Assembly (NCBI GenBank): GCA_033558025.1
Contig: JAUCEF010000010.1
Location: 2,691,001-2,755,000, forward strand
Source of the DNA: Phytophthora sp. 'mugwort'
Taxonomy: Eukaryota > Oomycota > Peronosporomycetes > Peronosporales > Peronosporaceae
DNA length: 64,000 nt
Reading direction: 5' to 3'
Shown: piece by piece, positions 21,975-32,709 of the stretch
Numbering within the stretch: position 1 is the stretch's first letter
How the letters are laid out: each line of letters starts with the position of its first letter
The notes under the pieces: generated by a model
Database searches by the model: none
Seen by the model: only the letters and a program-made list of their open reading frames with translations
Told to the model about the DNA's origin: nothing
Translations under genes and position numbers: made by a program

Positions 21975-23483
21975 TTAAAGCCCCAGCGGTTCCGCCTCGA
22001 CTTCCTCCTCGCTCCTGGCGTCGCCCTTAGCTGCGAGCTGCGGCGGCTCATGGTCGTCGCACTGCACGACCCACTTGCTCTTCACCGGCATGATGTGGCA
22101 GTTAATGCGCATGACCTTGAGCCCCTTGGTAACCTCCAGATCCACCTGCGTCCAGTTATTGCGCTGGTCGGGCATCGTGCAAATGTGGCCAACCTTGGGC
22201 TGCCCGCAGCGGCCGCACTTGTACAGCTTCCGGTTCGCGTCGTCGGAGGCTGCCTTCTTGCTGCCTGATAAAGAGGCAGAATTACTCACGCTGCGTCGCG
22301 GCGGCGACCGGTGCGGGTTGAGGTCGGTCATACTCGACTCCTCCGGAACAGAGAGGAAACCCAAATTCATCTGGGACATATCCATCGACAACCCCGATGA
22401 GCGGTTCGTACCGCGCCTGCGAGCTGCTGCGCGCGGCGGCAGGTTGCTCCCGAGAGACGAACGACGCCCATGTAGCGAGTGCACGGCACCGCTGGCGATC
22501 TGGGGCGGCACCTGGAACTGGATCTGCTGCAAGTTAGGCTGCGGTGGCGCAGGGAAACTCGTGGGGTCCTGGAAGCTGGCAAACGGATTCGGGTACCCTT
22601 GGCTGTTCGGGTTCAGGTTGTGCTGCTGATGTTGTTGTACGTGTTGTTGGACCTGCACCGGTATGTGTTGCTGCTCTTTGTTCTGCTGCGCTAAGACACG
22701 GAACTGATCCAGGTTATACAGAAGGTCCACAGGGTTCGAGTGATGCCTCGAGTGGTGATTCACCGGACGCTTACGCTTCATCTTAAGCTCATTAACACCT
22801 TCTTGAATGCGCTGCGTGCGATAAGCCACAGGAGACGCACCGCTGCTAGAAATGCCGTTTCCTTCCATCGTTGCCGCACTCATCACAGTCATTCCCTGCT
22901 GCTGCTGTTCGAGGTTGAGTTCCGACCACGACAGCTCTTTCAGGAATTCATCCATCTCCTGGAACGACTCTCCCTGTGGAGTCACCGTGCCTCCGAACTG
23001 CAGGTGGGAAGGAGGCTCCACTCGGACCGGGATCATGGGCATCACGCTGTGCTGCTGAGGGTATCCCATGCCGTTTGGCCCCATGACGGGCGGCGTGATG
23101 ACGCTGGGCGCCATGTTGGCCATGCCGAAGCCCTGCAGCACGTCCGGATTGGAGCGCACTCGCTTGTGTTTGTGCTGCGGTGCAACACGGTAGTTAGGCC
23201 CCACGGTCGCCGCCCCGTTCGGGTTGAAGGAGAAGTTTAGCGGCGTGAGCAGGTCCTCGCCTTCGGACTTGGGTGCCATCATGTTTGTTGGTGATGAGCC
23301 AGGCACGTCGCTGTCTAGCAGCATTTGATCGTCCGGCGCCACGAAGCCAGAGGAAGCGCAATTACTGTGAGTACGACCTTCAGCATTCATCGAGCCATTC
23401 GCGAACCCATCGCCGCCACCCTCGAGAAAGTTATAGTCGAGCGGCAAGCCGTCTAGCAGGTCCAGCGTCTGTGCGTCTGCCAT
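21975..23483 (-). CDS. Putative regulator with a C-terminal Cys/His knuckle
   Basis: Intact single-exon frame of 502 residues from the ATG at 23483. The open frame extends 62 codons further upstream, but that part lacks the composition of the rest and probably is 5' leader. The N terminus is acidic and hydrophobic (DLLDGLPLDYNF), with a second acidic cluster near residues 180-195 (EMDEFLKELSWSELNL); both resemble activation segments. A basic patch (KMKRKRPVNHHSRHH) and a Gln-rich stretch follow. Near residues 423-435 is CGRCGQPKVGHIC, a CX2CX6HXC zinc-knuckle-like motif, followed by a conserved-looking block ending in KSKWVVQCDD. This composition fits a nuclear regulator, but I cannot name a family. 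It lies 450 bp downstream of the Myb gene on the same strand. Confidence 0.8.
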   Translation of the reverse strand: MADAQTLDLLDGLPLDYNFLEGGGDGFANGSMNAEGRTHSNCASSGFVAPDDQMLLDSDVPGSSPTNMMAPKSEGEDLLTPLNFSFNPNGAATVGPNYRVAPQHKHKRVRSNPDVLQGFGMANMAPSVITPPVMGPNGMGYPQQHSVMPMIPVRVEPPSHLQFGGTVTPQGESFQEMDEFLKELSWSELNLEQQQQGMTVMSAATMEGNGISSSGASPVAYRTQRIQEGVNELKMKRKRPVNHHSRHHSNPVDLLYNLDQFRVLAQQNKEQQHIPVQVQQHVQQHQQHNLNPNSQGYPNPFASFQDPTSFPAPPQPNLQQIQFQVPPQIASGAVHSLHGRRSSLGSNLPPRAAARRRGTNRSSGLSMDMSQMNLGFLSVPEESSMTDLNPHRSPPRRSVSNSASLSGSKKAASDDANRKLYKCGRCGQPKVGHICTMPDQRNNWTQVDLEVTKGLKVMRINCHIMPVKSKWVVQCDDHEPPQLAAKGDARSEEEVEAEPLGL

Positions 23484-23932
23484 GGAGAGCGGTAGGAAGA
23501 ATGATATAGGGGAGGACGAGAGCTCGCTTCTTGAGTTGATATGACGAGGCTGCACAAATAGATGCAATCCGGATAGCAAACAACTCCAAACTTCATGACT
23601 TAATGCATGTAAGGGCAGATGCCTATAGGAAAGCATACGTCCGGATACACAAAGCGCTGCTTGCGACACGTAGTCTCGGATTGGCCAAAATAATGTTTTA
23701 CCTAACCCTGACCTACCAGCTGCGGTTTGAAATATGGCTACACGCCGAAGTGCACGTGCAGTACAGGGGACACTATAAATAACATCAGCGGATAGGGCAC
23801 ATCAACGCCAGCCAACGCCTATTGTAGTCTCCATCAGGGACCAAAAAGCAAGCGGACCCACAACGACACTTTCTTTATACTTCCTTTATACATACCTATG
23901 CGAAGAATTTGAGCTTAAATGCTGCAGCGGCG
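23484..23932. other. Intergenic region between two minus-strand genes
   Basis: It must hold the 3' end of the Myb gene and the promoter and leader of the Cys/His-knuckle gene. I could not assign specific promoter elements. Confidence 0.5.
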
Positions 23933-26497
23933 CTACAGCGCCTGCGAGTGCGGGAATGCTATGGTCGGTGTGCCGCCGTAGCTCGAAGTGCCCATCTCGT
24001 ACGCCACGGTCACTGCCGGTTGCTGCTCCCCGTGATGGTAAAAGCTTGGGTCCAACGCGCCGGCCCGTGCAGGATCTTGCAACAGCGCCTGCAAAATGCA
24101 CGCGATCGCTTGTCAGCAACCCATTTCTAGCTCAAAGCGTCCTCGCAGAACGAAACTGGCCGTGTTAACGAGGTTCGCATGCACTTCGTGCTTGCTTGCT
24201 CCCTTCGGCAACAGACGCTCAACCTGGCGCAGCGGACGGCCTTCTTAGAAAAGAAATTCACTCACCTGCAGACTCAACGGGCTCAGCTGTGACGCATCCT
24301 GTCGCGGGTACGGGTCCCACATGCCCGAACCATTGGTGCCGGGCTGCTGAGGCTGCTGGGTTTGCTGCTGGTGGTTGTCAAGTATCCGGGGCATGCCGTC
24401 TTGATTAATGTCGCCGTTTGAGGCTGGAACGGCAGGCTGAAGCCAGGTCTCACCGCCGTTCTGCTGCTGGTGGTCGGTCTGGTGTGCAGGAGACGCGCCT
24501 GGGCTAGCTGCACCAGTGGACGTCTGCCGTTCGTAGTATCGCGGGTCATACCCATTGTTGCCGACATAATCCTGACCCTCATACTGCTGTGGTGGGGCAT
24601 AGGACTGCTGGGCATAAGCAGTAGTGGCGTACAAAGTTGGATCGCCGCCAGGCGAGTTGCCCATTAGCATATTACGGTTTTGCTGGTATGGTTCCGCCTT
24701 CAGGCCCTCTGTAAGCATGGCAACGTGGCTAATGTGCTGGCCCTGCTGCATCTGCTGTTGCTGCATCATCTTCTCGTGAAGACGCATCTGTTGCATCTGC
24801 TGCTGCTGGTCGAGCTGCTGCACCGCTTCGGTATTGTGTGCCTGGATGTGCTGCTGTTGCTGCAGAAGTTGCAACTGTCGCTGCCGCATTAGCGCCGAGC
24901 TATTGTAACCCATTGCCGCCTGCTGCGCCGCAGCAGCCTGTGCTTGCTGCTGGTTCTTTTTGTGCTGAGCGTGCGATGCCGCAGCCTTGCTCGGGTTCTG
25001 CTTCAACGATTTCCAGCGGATCTTCACAGAGTCCTCAGTACGACCCTTCAGGAGCTGTGCAATCTGCGACCACTTGTTGCCAAGCCGTGCCTGTGCCGTG
25101 AGGATCACAGAATCTTCCTCTTCAGTGTAGGGGCCCTTGTTAATGGCCGGGTCCAGGTGGTTCTTCCATCGCTCACGGCACTGCTTGGGTGTACGACCTG
25201 GTATACGCTCAGCAATCTGGCCCCAGTTGTTGCAGCCCTGTGTCACCAGATACTCGAGCACCTGATCCTCTTCAAACGACCAGTGACCCTTCACAAGACC
25301 GGGCTTCAGCACCTTGCGCCAACGCTGCAGACACTGGGCGTGATTGCGACCAGGCACCAGCTCGGCAATAGCTTTCCAGTTCTTCTCGCCGTGGATGCGC
25401 ACACTCTCACGAAGGGCGGCATCCTGACTCTTCGTCCAGCGCTTCGTCGTCGGAGCCTCGGAATCTTCCATGGCTCCAGCATTTCCGTTGGAGTTCTCAG
25501 CGTTCTCATTACTGGCAGCGACAGGCGTACCCGCGTCGGAACGCGAGCGCTGTGTGGGCTTCTGCTCGCCTTCTACAAGCGTGCGGCTGCTCTGAGGACG
25601 GTCACGTTTGGCCGCCGAGACGTCGTCGTCCTGCGAAGAGGTCGTCGCGTTCTTACCGCCCGGCATGAAGCCCTTCTTATTAATTTCAAGCTCACGTAAA
25701 TTCATCTCCGAGTCGGCAATATGCGAGTTGCTGAGCAGGCGCCCCATCTGCGAGATATCTTCCCTGGAGATTACTACAGACGACGAAGATAGCGAGCGGC
25801 CAACAACGACACCATCAGCGTTAGGCATGCCAGCCAAGTGCTGAGTTGTCAGCTTAACATCATTTGTTTCCTGTCTGAAAATGGTGCGCAAAATGGAAAA
25901 GTTGTCAAAAATGATGAGCATTGAACGTTTTACGCTGGACCCAACGAGGTGAACGTACCCATCGGGACCCACCACCGCATTGAACGAATGGAATTTATTG
26001 GCGCCGCCATTGAGCATCTTGACGCGGCTGGCAGCTGCAATTTGTAAAAAAACAAAAAGAAGCCATTGTCAGCGAATAATATATGGAAAGAAAGATTGGC
26101 AGGCAACGCGAGCGTACGGACCGTTGAGCGCCTGCTTGCGTTTTAAATGAGAATCCATGTTCTGCTCCTCCTGCGCCTGCACCTCGGCCAGCTTGGCCTG
26201 CTGCACGAGGAACTTCTTGCGCAAGTTCAGAATGAACTTCTTCTTGCCCTCGACGGTGGACTCGGCCATGGCCTTTATCACCCGAAACTGCTTCTCGTCG
26301 CGTAGGCGATCTACGTAGCGGCAGAGTTCCGCGCTCTCGCTTGGAGAGAGTCCGCTGAGCGCCATGAGGAAGAGCCGCGACGCCTCGGCGGGTAGGGACT
26401 GCAGCAGCTGCGCCAGCAGGTCGCCGAAGTTGTCAGCACCCGCCGAGTCCGTGGGCGGTGCTGGCTCCGGCTGATTATCGGTCACCGTGTCCGCCAT
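23933..26497 (-). CDS. Three-repeat (R1R2R3) Myb transcription factor
   Basis: Exons 26497-26122, 26034-24266 and 24088-23933 on the minus strand. Both introns (26121-26035, 87 bp; 24265-24089, 177 bp) have GT-AG ends and join in phase, giving 766 residues. The start is the ATG at 26497; the stop is TAG at 23933. After a helical N terminus there are three Myb repeats at about residues 323-369, 374-421 and 426-472, each with the spaced tryptophans (RWTKSQDAALRESV; GHWSFEEDQVLEYLV; GPYTEEEDSVILTAQ, with the first Trp of R3 replaced by Tyr). A long Gln-rich region follows. Such proteins bind DNA and regulate transcription, often of cell-cycle or developmental genes. An in-frame 84-bp segment at 25875-25958 is probably a third intron, which would give 738 residues. 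Confidence 0.92.
25875..25958 (-). other. Probable in-frame intron in the Myb gene
   Basis: On the minus strand this 84-bp segment starts GTACGT and ends in a pyrimidine-rich TTTTCAG. It is exactly divisible by three and has no stop, so the frame stays open whether or not it is spliced. Its translation is unusually hydrophobic (SMLIIFDNFSILRTIF) compared with the polar flanks. Removal joins GPDG to QETNDVKL. Confidence 0.65.
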
Positions 26498-27779
26498 GCT
26501 GCTGCTGATGATGACGATACTTGATGAGTAGGTTGGAGTGGAGTTCGTGACGCCGCCAACGAACTTTGGCTGAGCAAGTGCGTGCTTGAGCGAATATTGA
26601 CTTTTGGCGGCCAGCGGTCGTTCTCCCCCTTTTCGCTACGGTCTCCCCTGTCCTCTGCAGAACGCCTCTCCAGTATAATATCCTTGCACAATCGATGTAA
26701 TCGAGTTTGCGGAGCATTTGAATTTAGTAAATGATTTAATGTGCAGAAACGGATTCCCTGCTACTCTCGCTTCGCATTTCGACGGTCATGGCGCTGCCTC
26801 GGCGGGGACCTGCCTTGCTACAGACTAAGAAGGAGGAGAAGAGTCCGGTAATGCCGCTGGACGCTAACCGCGCGGCGTGTGGCTGGTCGCCACCGCGCTC
26901 GCCGGTTTGCCCGCCGCCCAACACTTCCACCGAGCGGCTCTTTAGCCCATCTCTTTTACGCACCGACTTTGCGCCACAAACGGCAAAACGATGTTTTGAC
27001 TTACACAAAGTATAGCATGTTGATGTTGCGCGCGGCTGGCCCTGGGCCTTGACTCCGGGCCACCATTGGTTGGTGACTCACCAACCCGGCGACCGCCACG
27101 ACCGTCGTCTTCAATCGCGAGGCGATGGAAGTGAGGCAATCGCGTCGGGACGCTCTCTCCTCTTTTTTCCGGCTCGACGGGCAGAAAAGTACGGGGAATA
27201 AGCTTTTCACCGCGTGAGTAGCGGAATCTGTATCCAGGCCGCCGCAATCGCCATCGTCACGCCGCGGGCGATCCTGTTGATAAGTGGATGGTGGATGAGG
27301 GGTGGCCACTAGTAGGTTTTCAACGCTTCTGCATCGGAAGCCGGTGGAACGCGAACACTAGCAGGGCTTATCGTTGTCGATGCGATCGAGACCACCTCAT
27401 CATCCAGCTGGGCTGAGAGTCAAGAACCAACCATCTGCAACGCGGCACCAGCGGCAGTCACCGACAGGCGGGTAGATCTCGCGGGGCCAAGCACGGAGCA
27501 TGGCCACTTGAGCAGCAGTCAAGTGCAACATCCTGGCTTGCAGTGACCGAGAAGCGCGCACATAGGTCGGAATGTGTTTGTGGAAGCGGATAATATGCAT
27601 TTCGTGCAACCATAGTAAAAACTAGAATATTAGTGACGTAAAAAGCCAACCTTGGTAAAAATTGATGAACATGGTTCCGTGAATGACTGGCTGGTCACAA
27701 AACACATATCACAAAAAACTGCCTCGCGCTCATGCGTGAGGCCCTTCACAAGATCGCCCACCGCCTTGAGGCGTCGATC
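26498..27779. other. Myb upstream region; no second gene recognised
   Basis: The first 100-200 bp upstream of 26497 should hold the Myb promoter and leader. Further out, overlapping frames up to 102 codons occur on both strands (26736-27309), but none has a recognisable domain or consistent structure. Confidence 0.5.
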
Positions 27780-28145
27780 CCGCCGTCGCCGAAGGCGTGT
27801 CCAGCGCTCTTGCCAAGGCCAGCAGCTGTCATCGCACAACTCTCTACCGCTGGACAAAGTGGCGCGATGAGTTTGCAGCTGCTGCTTCGAACAGCACAGT
27901 GCTGAAGCACGGGCGCAGGAGCCCCAAGATCCGGTTTCCTGACTTCGAAGAGCGGTAAGGAATTATCTATATTGGTGTATTTGTTAGTAATTATTTTTAT
28001 GTTTGAAAATAGGTTAATAAAGTGGTCGAGGAAACGCGGAGAAACAAGTTGCGCACCGTGACAAAATGGTGCCTGCTCATGATGAGCATCAAGCTCGAAC
28101 CGCAGCTCCTCGAGGGACGTTCCGAGGCGGCCGCCATCCAATGGG
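27780..28145 (+). pseudogene. Transposase HTH fragment (pogo/CENP-B type)
   Basis: Exon-like frames read TTLYRWTKWRDEF and HGRRSPKIRFPDFEE, then, after a 58-bp GT-AG intron (27955-28012), LIKWSRKRG and LLMMSIKLEPQLLEGRSEAAA. This matches the DNA-binding half of a pogo/CENP-B-type transposase (homeodomain-like HTH followed by a helical block). Splicing restores the conserved Arg-Leu-Ile-Lys-Trp segment in phase. No catalytic domain follows; a copia fragment begins at about 28250. Confidence 0.55.
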
Positions 28146-28260
28146 TCAGTGGTAAGACAAGTAGCCGTAGGAGTCCCCAGAGAACCTGGTCCCTGTATGA
28201 GAAAGGGGAAACAGCCTTTAAGGAGCTGGCGACATACCCATAGCTAATCTACCTTACTTT

Positions 28261-28712
28261 TTGTTCTTCCCTTCATCGGTGAAGAGCTTGTTGGATCCGG
28301 TGCACAACCAACAGTATTCTGAGCCCAACCCTTTGGAGCTCCTGCTGCACAGAAGGTGGCCCAGAATGGCGGACTCGCTGAAGTTCACCGCTGAAGGGGT
28401 ACCTAAGAACTGGAAGGGCAGGGACTGGCAGGCATACAAGTTCGCAATGCAGATGGTGCTTCGCGAGACGGACTTCATGGACGTCGTGGAAGGGACGATA
28501 ACCAGATCGATGCTTTCGGATGCAGAGAATGAGGAGAAGTTCGACAAGAAACAGATCAAGATCATGCGGTTAATTGGGATGTTGGTGCTGTCGGAAATCT
28601 TGCACCAGATCAGGGACAAGACGACTGGAACGGAGATGTGGGAGGCGTTATGTGACCTGTTTGAGAACAAGGTCAATAAAACTGTTAAGGCTCACACTAT
28701 TCGTCGCCTGTG
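28261..28712 (+). pseudogene. Ty1/copia gag, truncated
   Basis: The frame has a likely internal ATG at 28366. It reads LKFTAEGVPKNWKGRDWQAY, then WEALCDLFENKVNKTVKAH and IRRL, the capsid-like gag segment of Ty1/copia elements (UBN2 type). Just upstream, TATTCTGAGCCCAACCC near 28315-28332 resembles the primer-binding region seen after the other copia LTR at about 33130. The frame ends at 28712, and within a dozen bases the sequence turns into gypsy integrase. The rest of this copia is missing. Confidence 0.8.
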
Positions 28713-28723
28713 AAATGAACTTT

Positions 28724-29987
28724 TCAAGTTTGATATCCTTCAGGAGGCGCACGATGGGCCGTCCAGCTGTCACTTATGCCGCGAGAAGACCTTCCAATCG
28801 GTTCCTCAGTATGCTTGGTGGACACACATGTACCAGCGGGTCGAACAGTACGTGAAGACATGTGAAACATGTCAGCGGGTGAAGCCCGCGGAGCACGCCT
28901 CGGGACCTTTGCAAAGCCTGCTCGTTCCAGCGGAATGCCGGAAGTCGATAAGTCTGGACTTCATCTTTAACTTCTAGCGGGCGGTCACGAAAAACCGGCA
29001 TCTTGGTGTTCATATACCATCTGAGCAAGATAGCGCATCTTGCTCCGGTCGAAGAGTCAGTGACCGGGGAATAGGCTGTGAAGCTGTTCCTGAATGGCAT
29101 TTTCCGCCATCATGGTCTACCGGAGACAATTGGCTCAGATCGTGACCCGCGGTTTATCACTTTGTTTTGGCGAATGCTGTTCCAACTACTTGGAACGATG
29201 CTGCACATGTCTATTGCCGATAATCCTCAAACGGATGGGCTGACGGAGCGTGTCAAACGAGTGCTTGAGGACACTCTACGCAGCATTTGTGCAGAGTCAC
29301 TTCGCACTTGGTCAGAACGCCTGCCAATAGTTGAGCTTGCACTTTCGCGCATCGACCGGGTATACCCCGCTCTACCTGAATGGCTTGCTCCATCCACGGG
29401 TGACACTCACTCTACGAGGCAGCATCCCGTCTTCAGCTCTAAGTGGGGGGAGGCTCGGAAAGCGCTGTCCTCCCGGGTCTCGGACGTGAAAAACCGGTTT
29501 CCTTGCGGAGACGAGTGGCGTCTTTTATAGACACCAGGCGAACGTAATCAACCGTGTCCGTGATACCATGGCAGAGTTACATGACAAACATAAGGAATAC
29601 TAGAATAGAAGAGGAGCCTTAAACGTGTTTAATGTGGGTGAATTAGTCATACTCGACATTAGGAACCTACCACTCGCCGCAGTAAGTTCCGTAGGGAGCA
29701 ACAAGCTGATGCACCGCTTCATCGGACCCTTCGCTGTCCTGGCCAGCCATGATGCGGCGTACACCATCGATCTGCCTAAGTCGATGATGACCCGACCGAC
29801 ATTCTACGCGGGTTGTCTGAAGCGGTACTTTGATCCGGAGTACCCGGCAGCCCCGCAGGCTCCGCACGCGGAAGCGAGGCTGCGTCTCCTCCGCCTGATA
29901 GTTCCCAGAGCCATAAGCCCAGGTCTCTTGCAAGACAGCGGAAGGGGCTCCATACGAAGGAACCCCGGCTGCATGCGACGAGTATGA
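28724..29987 (+). pseudogene. Ty3/gypsy integrase with C-terminal domain
   Basis: It opens inside the integrase zinc-binding domain (HLGREKT, then CETCQRVKPAE, an HHCC arrangement). The catalytic core follows at 29078-29530 with the region GSDRDPRFITLFW (second Asp) and TDGLTERVKRVLEDTL (Glu position). A C-terminal GPFAVL/CLKRYFDPE block at 29625-29987 resembles the gypsy GPF/Y and chromodomain-like region. Stops separate the parts, so it is inactive. There is no RT upstream in this copy because it is joined to a copia gag at 28713-28724. Confidence 0.85.
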
Positions 29988-32081
29988 TCCATAGCGATAA
30001 GGCTGGGAGTACGCAGGTGTCGCTCTCGCCTGTGGCACAGGCCGAAAGGTGTCCCGAAGGAGGTATATCTCCCTCTGGCCACGATCCACTGACATCCAAA
30101 GGACATCCAGACGTTGAAAAAGCCTCGTTCACGTCACTGGTCCGACGGTCGACCCGACCTTCAAGGACCGACAAGTCGTCTGCCGGACGATTCAAGCCAT
30201 CACGGACCGACCCAAGGATCCCAGAGTTCCCGGCCTGGGCGGCTGCACGGCCGCCCGCATCGACGCCAATTGTAATCTCTAGCGCAAAGGGTCAACGACG
30301 GTGAGCGGAGTCCTCAACGGCTCGAGGTGGAGCCGAAGGCGAGACACCAGCTCCTAAGCTGGACCGTAGGGGCGGTGCCTCATACTCGTACTCGTACGAG
30401 GGCACCGCCGCCTCTCCTCGGCCGTAATGGGGATCCCACCACCACGTGGAGCGTGTGCTCCAGGAGCGGCGCGTTCACGGGAATCGCCAACTCCGCGTAA
30501 AGTGGAGGGGGTACTCAGAGGCTGAGTGCTCCTGTGAGATTATTGAACGCCTCTAGGCTGATTATCCGAAGGCTTCCGCGATCTGGGAACAGAATAGGCG
30601 ACGGCTTCGTAAGTAGTTCGGGCTTTCTTGCCCTAACGGAGCGTGGTCCTAGAACCAAAACCATACTCACGCTCATCATGAGCGCTAGAAGCAGGATGCT
30701 TTTGCAGGTCTCGAGAGCTGCAGTTTGCCTACAACATGGACAAACTAAATGCGGAGATCTCGGAGGTCGAGGATGCCCTCCAACGTGAGATCCCGCCGGA
30801 GAACATCAAGTTGTCCTTGTGAGCAGCGCATAGCTGCCCACTTCTCAGACACGGCCTCGGACCTTTGGAGGAGTCACAGTGTGGGGATATTACGGAAGGG
30901 TAGCCCCACATAGGTTCAAGTCCCGACAGGAGCTCTGGCTTCTTTCGTCGGCCCGTGAAATCTTAAGAGGAATATGGTGCGGTGCCAGGAGACGCGCCTA
31001 ACAGCCCACAAGTTCTGTTGGAACGGGAGCTACTTGGCCACCAGGTGGCGCTCATATGCGCCCTTGGAAGAGAGCCTGCCGAGTTGCAGGCAAGGCGGCT
31101 GGAGCTGATTCATGTAGGCATCAGCTCTGTTGGACTCCTCTGGAGTGAAGTACCCGGGAGCGTAAGGCGGTCTCCCCGCGGCGAGGAGACGAAAACATCT
31201 TTGCAAATGACTGGGTTGACGGGACGCCCACTCCCTTTTGACGGGCAGCCTGGTATTCCAACTGCTGCCCATCGAAGAAATCGTTCGAGATCTCTCGGTT
31301 CACTTGGCCCTCCTCCTCCTCGTTGGAAGATGAGCTAATGGTGCGGTCCTCGACTCTTCCCGGAGTGGAAACCGGGAAGCAGCCCGTCTCTTACGGCTGA
31401 CGTCCGAGGCTGTTGCTGTCTTCGCAGCCTTGACGCGGGCAGACGCCTCAGCGAGCGTCCCGTTCTTGATCGGTGGACGAGGTTTCTCCTCGTCCTCCTG
31501 GGTGATCCAGGAATCCCGTGGCGTCTTAGGCCCGTCGCCATCATCGCCATGATGGCTGTAGAGTGGGGTACGGGACCCAAGCGAATCGCATTGACTCGGG
31601 TCCCGTCAGACCCCTTGATGAGCTGGTCCCGGTGGTAATTGTCGCAGAAGGATGGGAGACTTGTTCAAATCCTCCTCGTAGTCCACGAGGAGCTCAGAAT
31701 CCCCCGGATGCGGCTCGGGCGCCTTGGAAAATACCTTGGATGCCACCTTAGTAGATCCCTTAAAAGCAGAGTCGTTGCCAGACGACTTAGAACTCTTAGC
31801 CTGCTGCTTGAAAGCAACAGGTTTAGCTGGCGCTTTCGCACCGCTGTCAGACCAAGTCTTGGTCATGCTTGAGGCTGACGTGGACGACGAGAAGAAGAGA
31901 GCACGTAAAAGGGCTCGGGGTGCAAACGGAAATGAGCCAGCTGCGGAAACTGACCGCAGCGAAGTTGATGTCTTTCGACTTGGGAAATGAAAGGCGGCGA
32001 CTTCCTTTCGCTCGTCCTCGATAGTCGGTAAACCGAACCTAAGTGGGGAGGATGTAACGGGGTTACATGAAGGATGCAAAG
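28724..32081 (+). repeat. Large inverted repeat, arm 1
   Basis: Position n in this arm matches 83310-n in the other arm (51229-54586) in reverse complement, without any indel over 3358 bp. I noticed only two base differences (near 28776 and 29107). It contains gypsy integrase (plus), an antisense gag-like gene (minus), a polypurine tract and the first 29 bp of an LTR. Identity stops abruptly at both ends. Confidence 0.93.
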
Positions 32082-32085
32082 TCAC
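29990..32085 (-). pseudogene. Gag-like gene antisense to integrase, arm 1
   Basis: Read on the minus strand from 32085, it has a Lys/Ser-rich N terminus (KAPAKPVAFKQQAKSS), an acidic LLVDYEEDLNK segment, then SFAKMFSS, YAPGYFTPEESNRADAYMNQ, HCDSSKG and a Ser/Tyr/Pro-rich C terminus (PYRYGSYSSHAAGVPSYGAP). I recognise this kind of protein as a repetitive oomycete retroelement product but cannot name it. Frameshifts and stops break it. It runs opposite to integrase and the LTR and ends tail to tail with the integrase gene near 29.8 kb. Confidence 0.55.
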
Positions 32086-32420
32086 TCTTTAGAATGGTGT
32101 GCACAAGTACCCCTAGTAATGCAGCCAACATCACAATGACATCACTATAATGACATCACGGATAGGTACCACACATATGGTACAAGATCCTCAGAACTAC
32201 CCAATATGATAACATCCAGGAAAATTTATAGGTGACTTATGTTACAGTTAGTATGTAGACGCATTAAGAGGGGTCACCTATAAATATATTCAGTCTTATA
32301 TCTATCTAATCTGGTAAAAGTCCCTCAGATCGGGGGATTGTGAACGGCCGTTCACTGAGAGTTTGTATACTCTCCTGAAGTTACACTTCCTGAGCGCGAG
32401 GTGTTGTTTGCCCCGTCACA
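32053..32420 (+). mobile_element. 3' LTR of gypsy copy A
   Basis: It starts TGTAACGGGG and ends CCCCGTCACA (TG...CA ends), 368 bp. A polypurine tract (AAGTGGGGAGGA) lies directly before it, marking it as a 3' LTR of a plus-strand element. Related copies lie at 50916-51257 and, truncated, at 48146-48324. Only the first 29 bp are identical to the 51 kb copy; beyond that similarity falls to an older level. Confidence 0.8.
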
Positions 32421-32709
32421 ATGGAGGTGTTCACGGATGCGTCGAGAGGTTTGCTCCATCCGCCGCGCCCGCCTTCAGCCAGGTCTCGACGTCAGTGATG
32501 CTAACATCCTCAGCGCCATATACGACACTCCCCCAGCTCCATCTCGTCCCCCATTTGCTCATCGAGCGTCCGTCCAGCGTGGCGACAGCAGCTGCGGCGA
32601 GATGATAGCAGCAATAGCACCTGGGCTGGTGTCCATTTCGGAATATTATTCTGAGTTCAGAAACACCAGACGTTCCTCGTCCGACAAGTGGCGTTCCAGA
32701 ATACGAGCA

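Noticed and set aside
21975..23669. Upstream start extending the Cys/His-knuckle protein to 564 residues
   Set aside because: The extra 62 residues differ in composition from the rest, and the ATG at 23483 opens a typical acidic N terminus; the longer start cannot be excluded without transcript data.
22075..25699. Plus-strand ORFs up to 251 codons opposite the two regulator genes
   Set aside because: They are antisense shadows of Gln- and Ser-rich coding sequence on the minus strand.
26736..27309. Possible divergent gene upstream of the Myb gene
   Set aside because: Overlapping frames occur on both strands without a domain, splice signals or a clear start.
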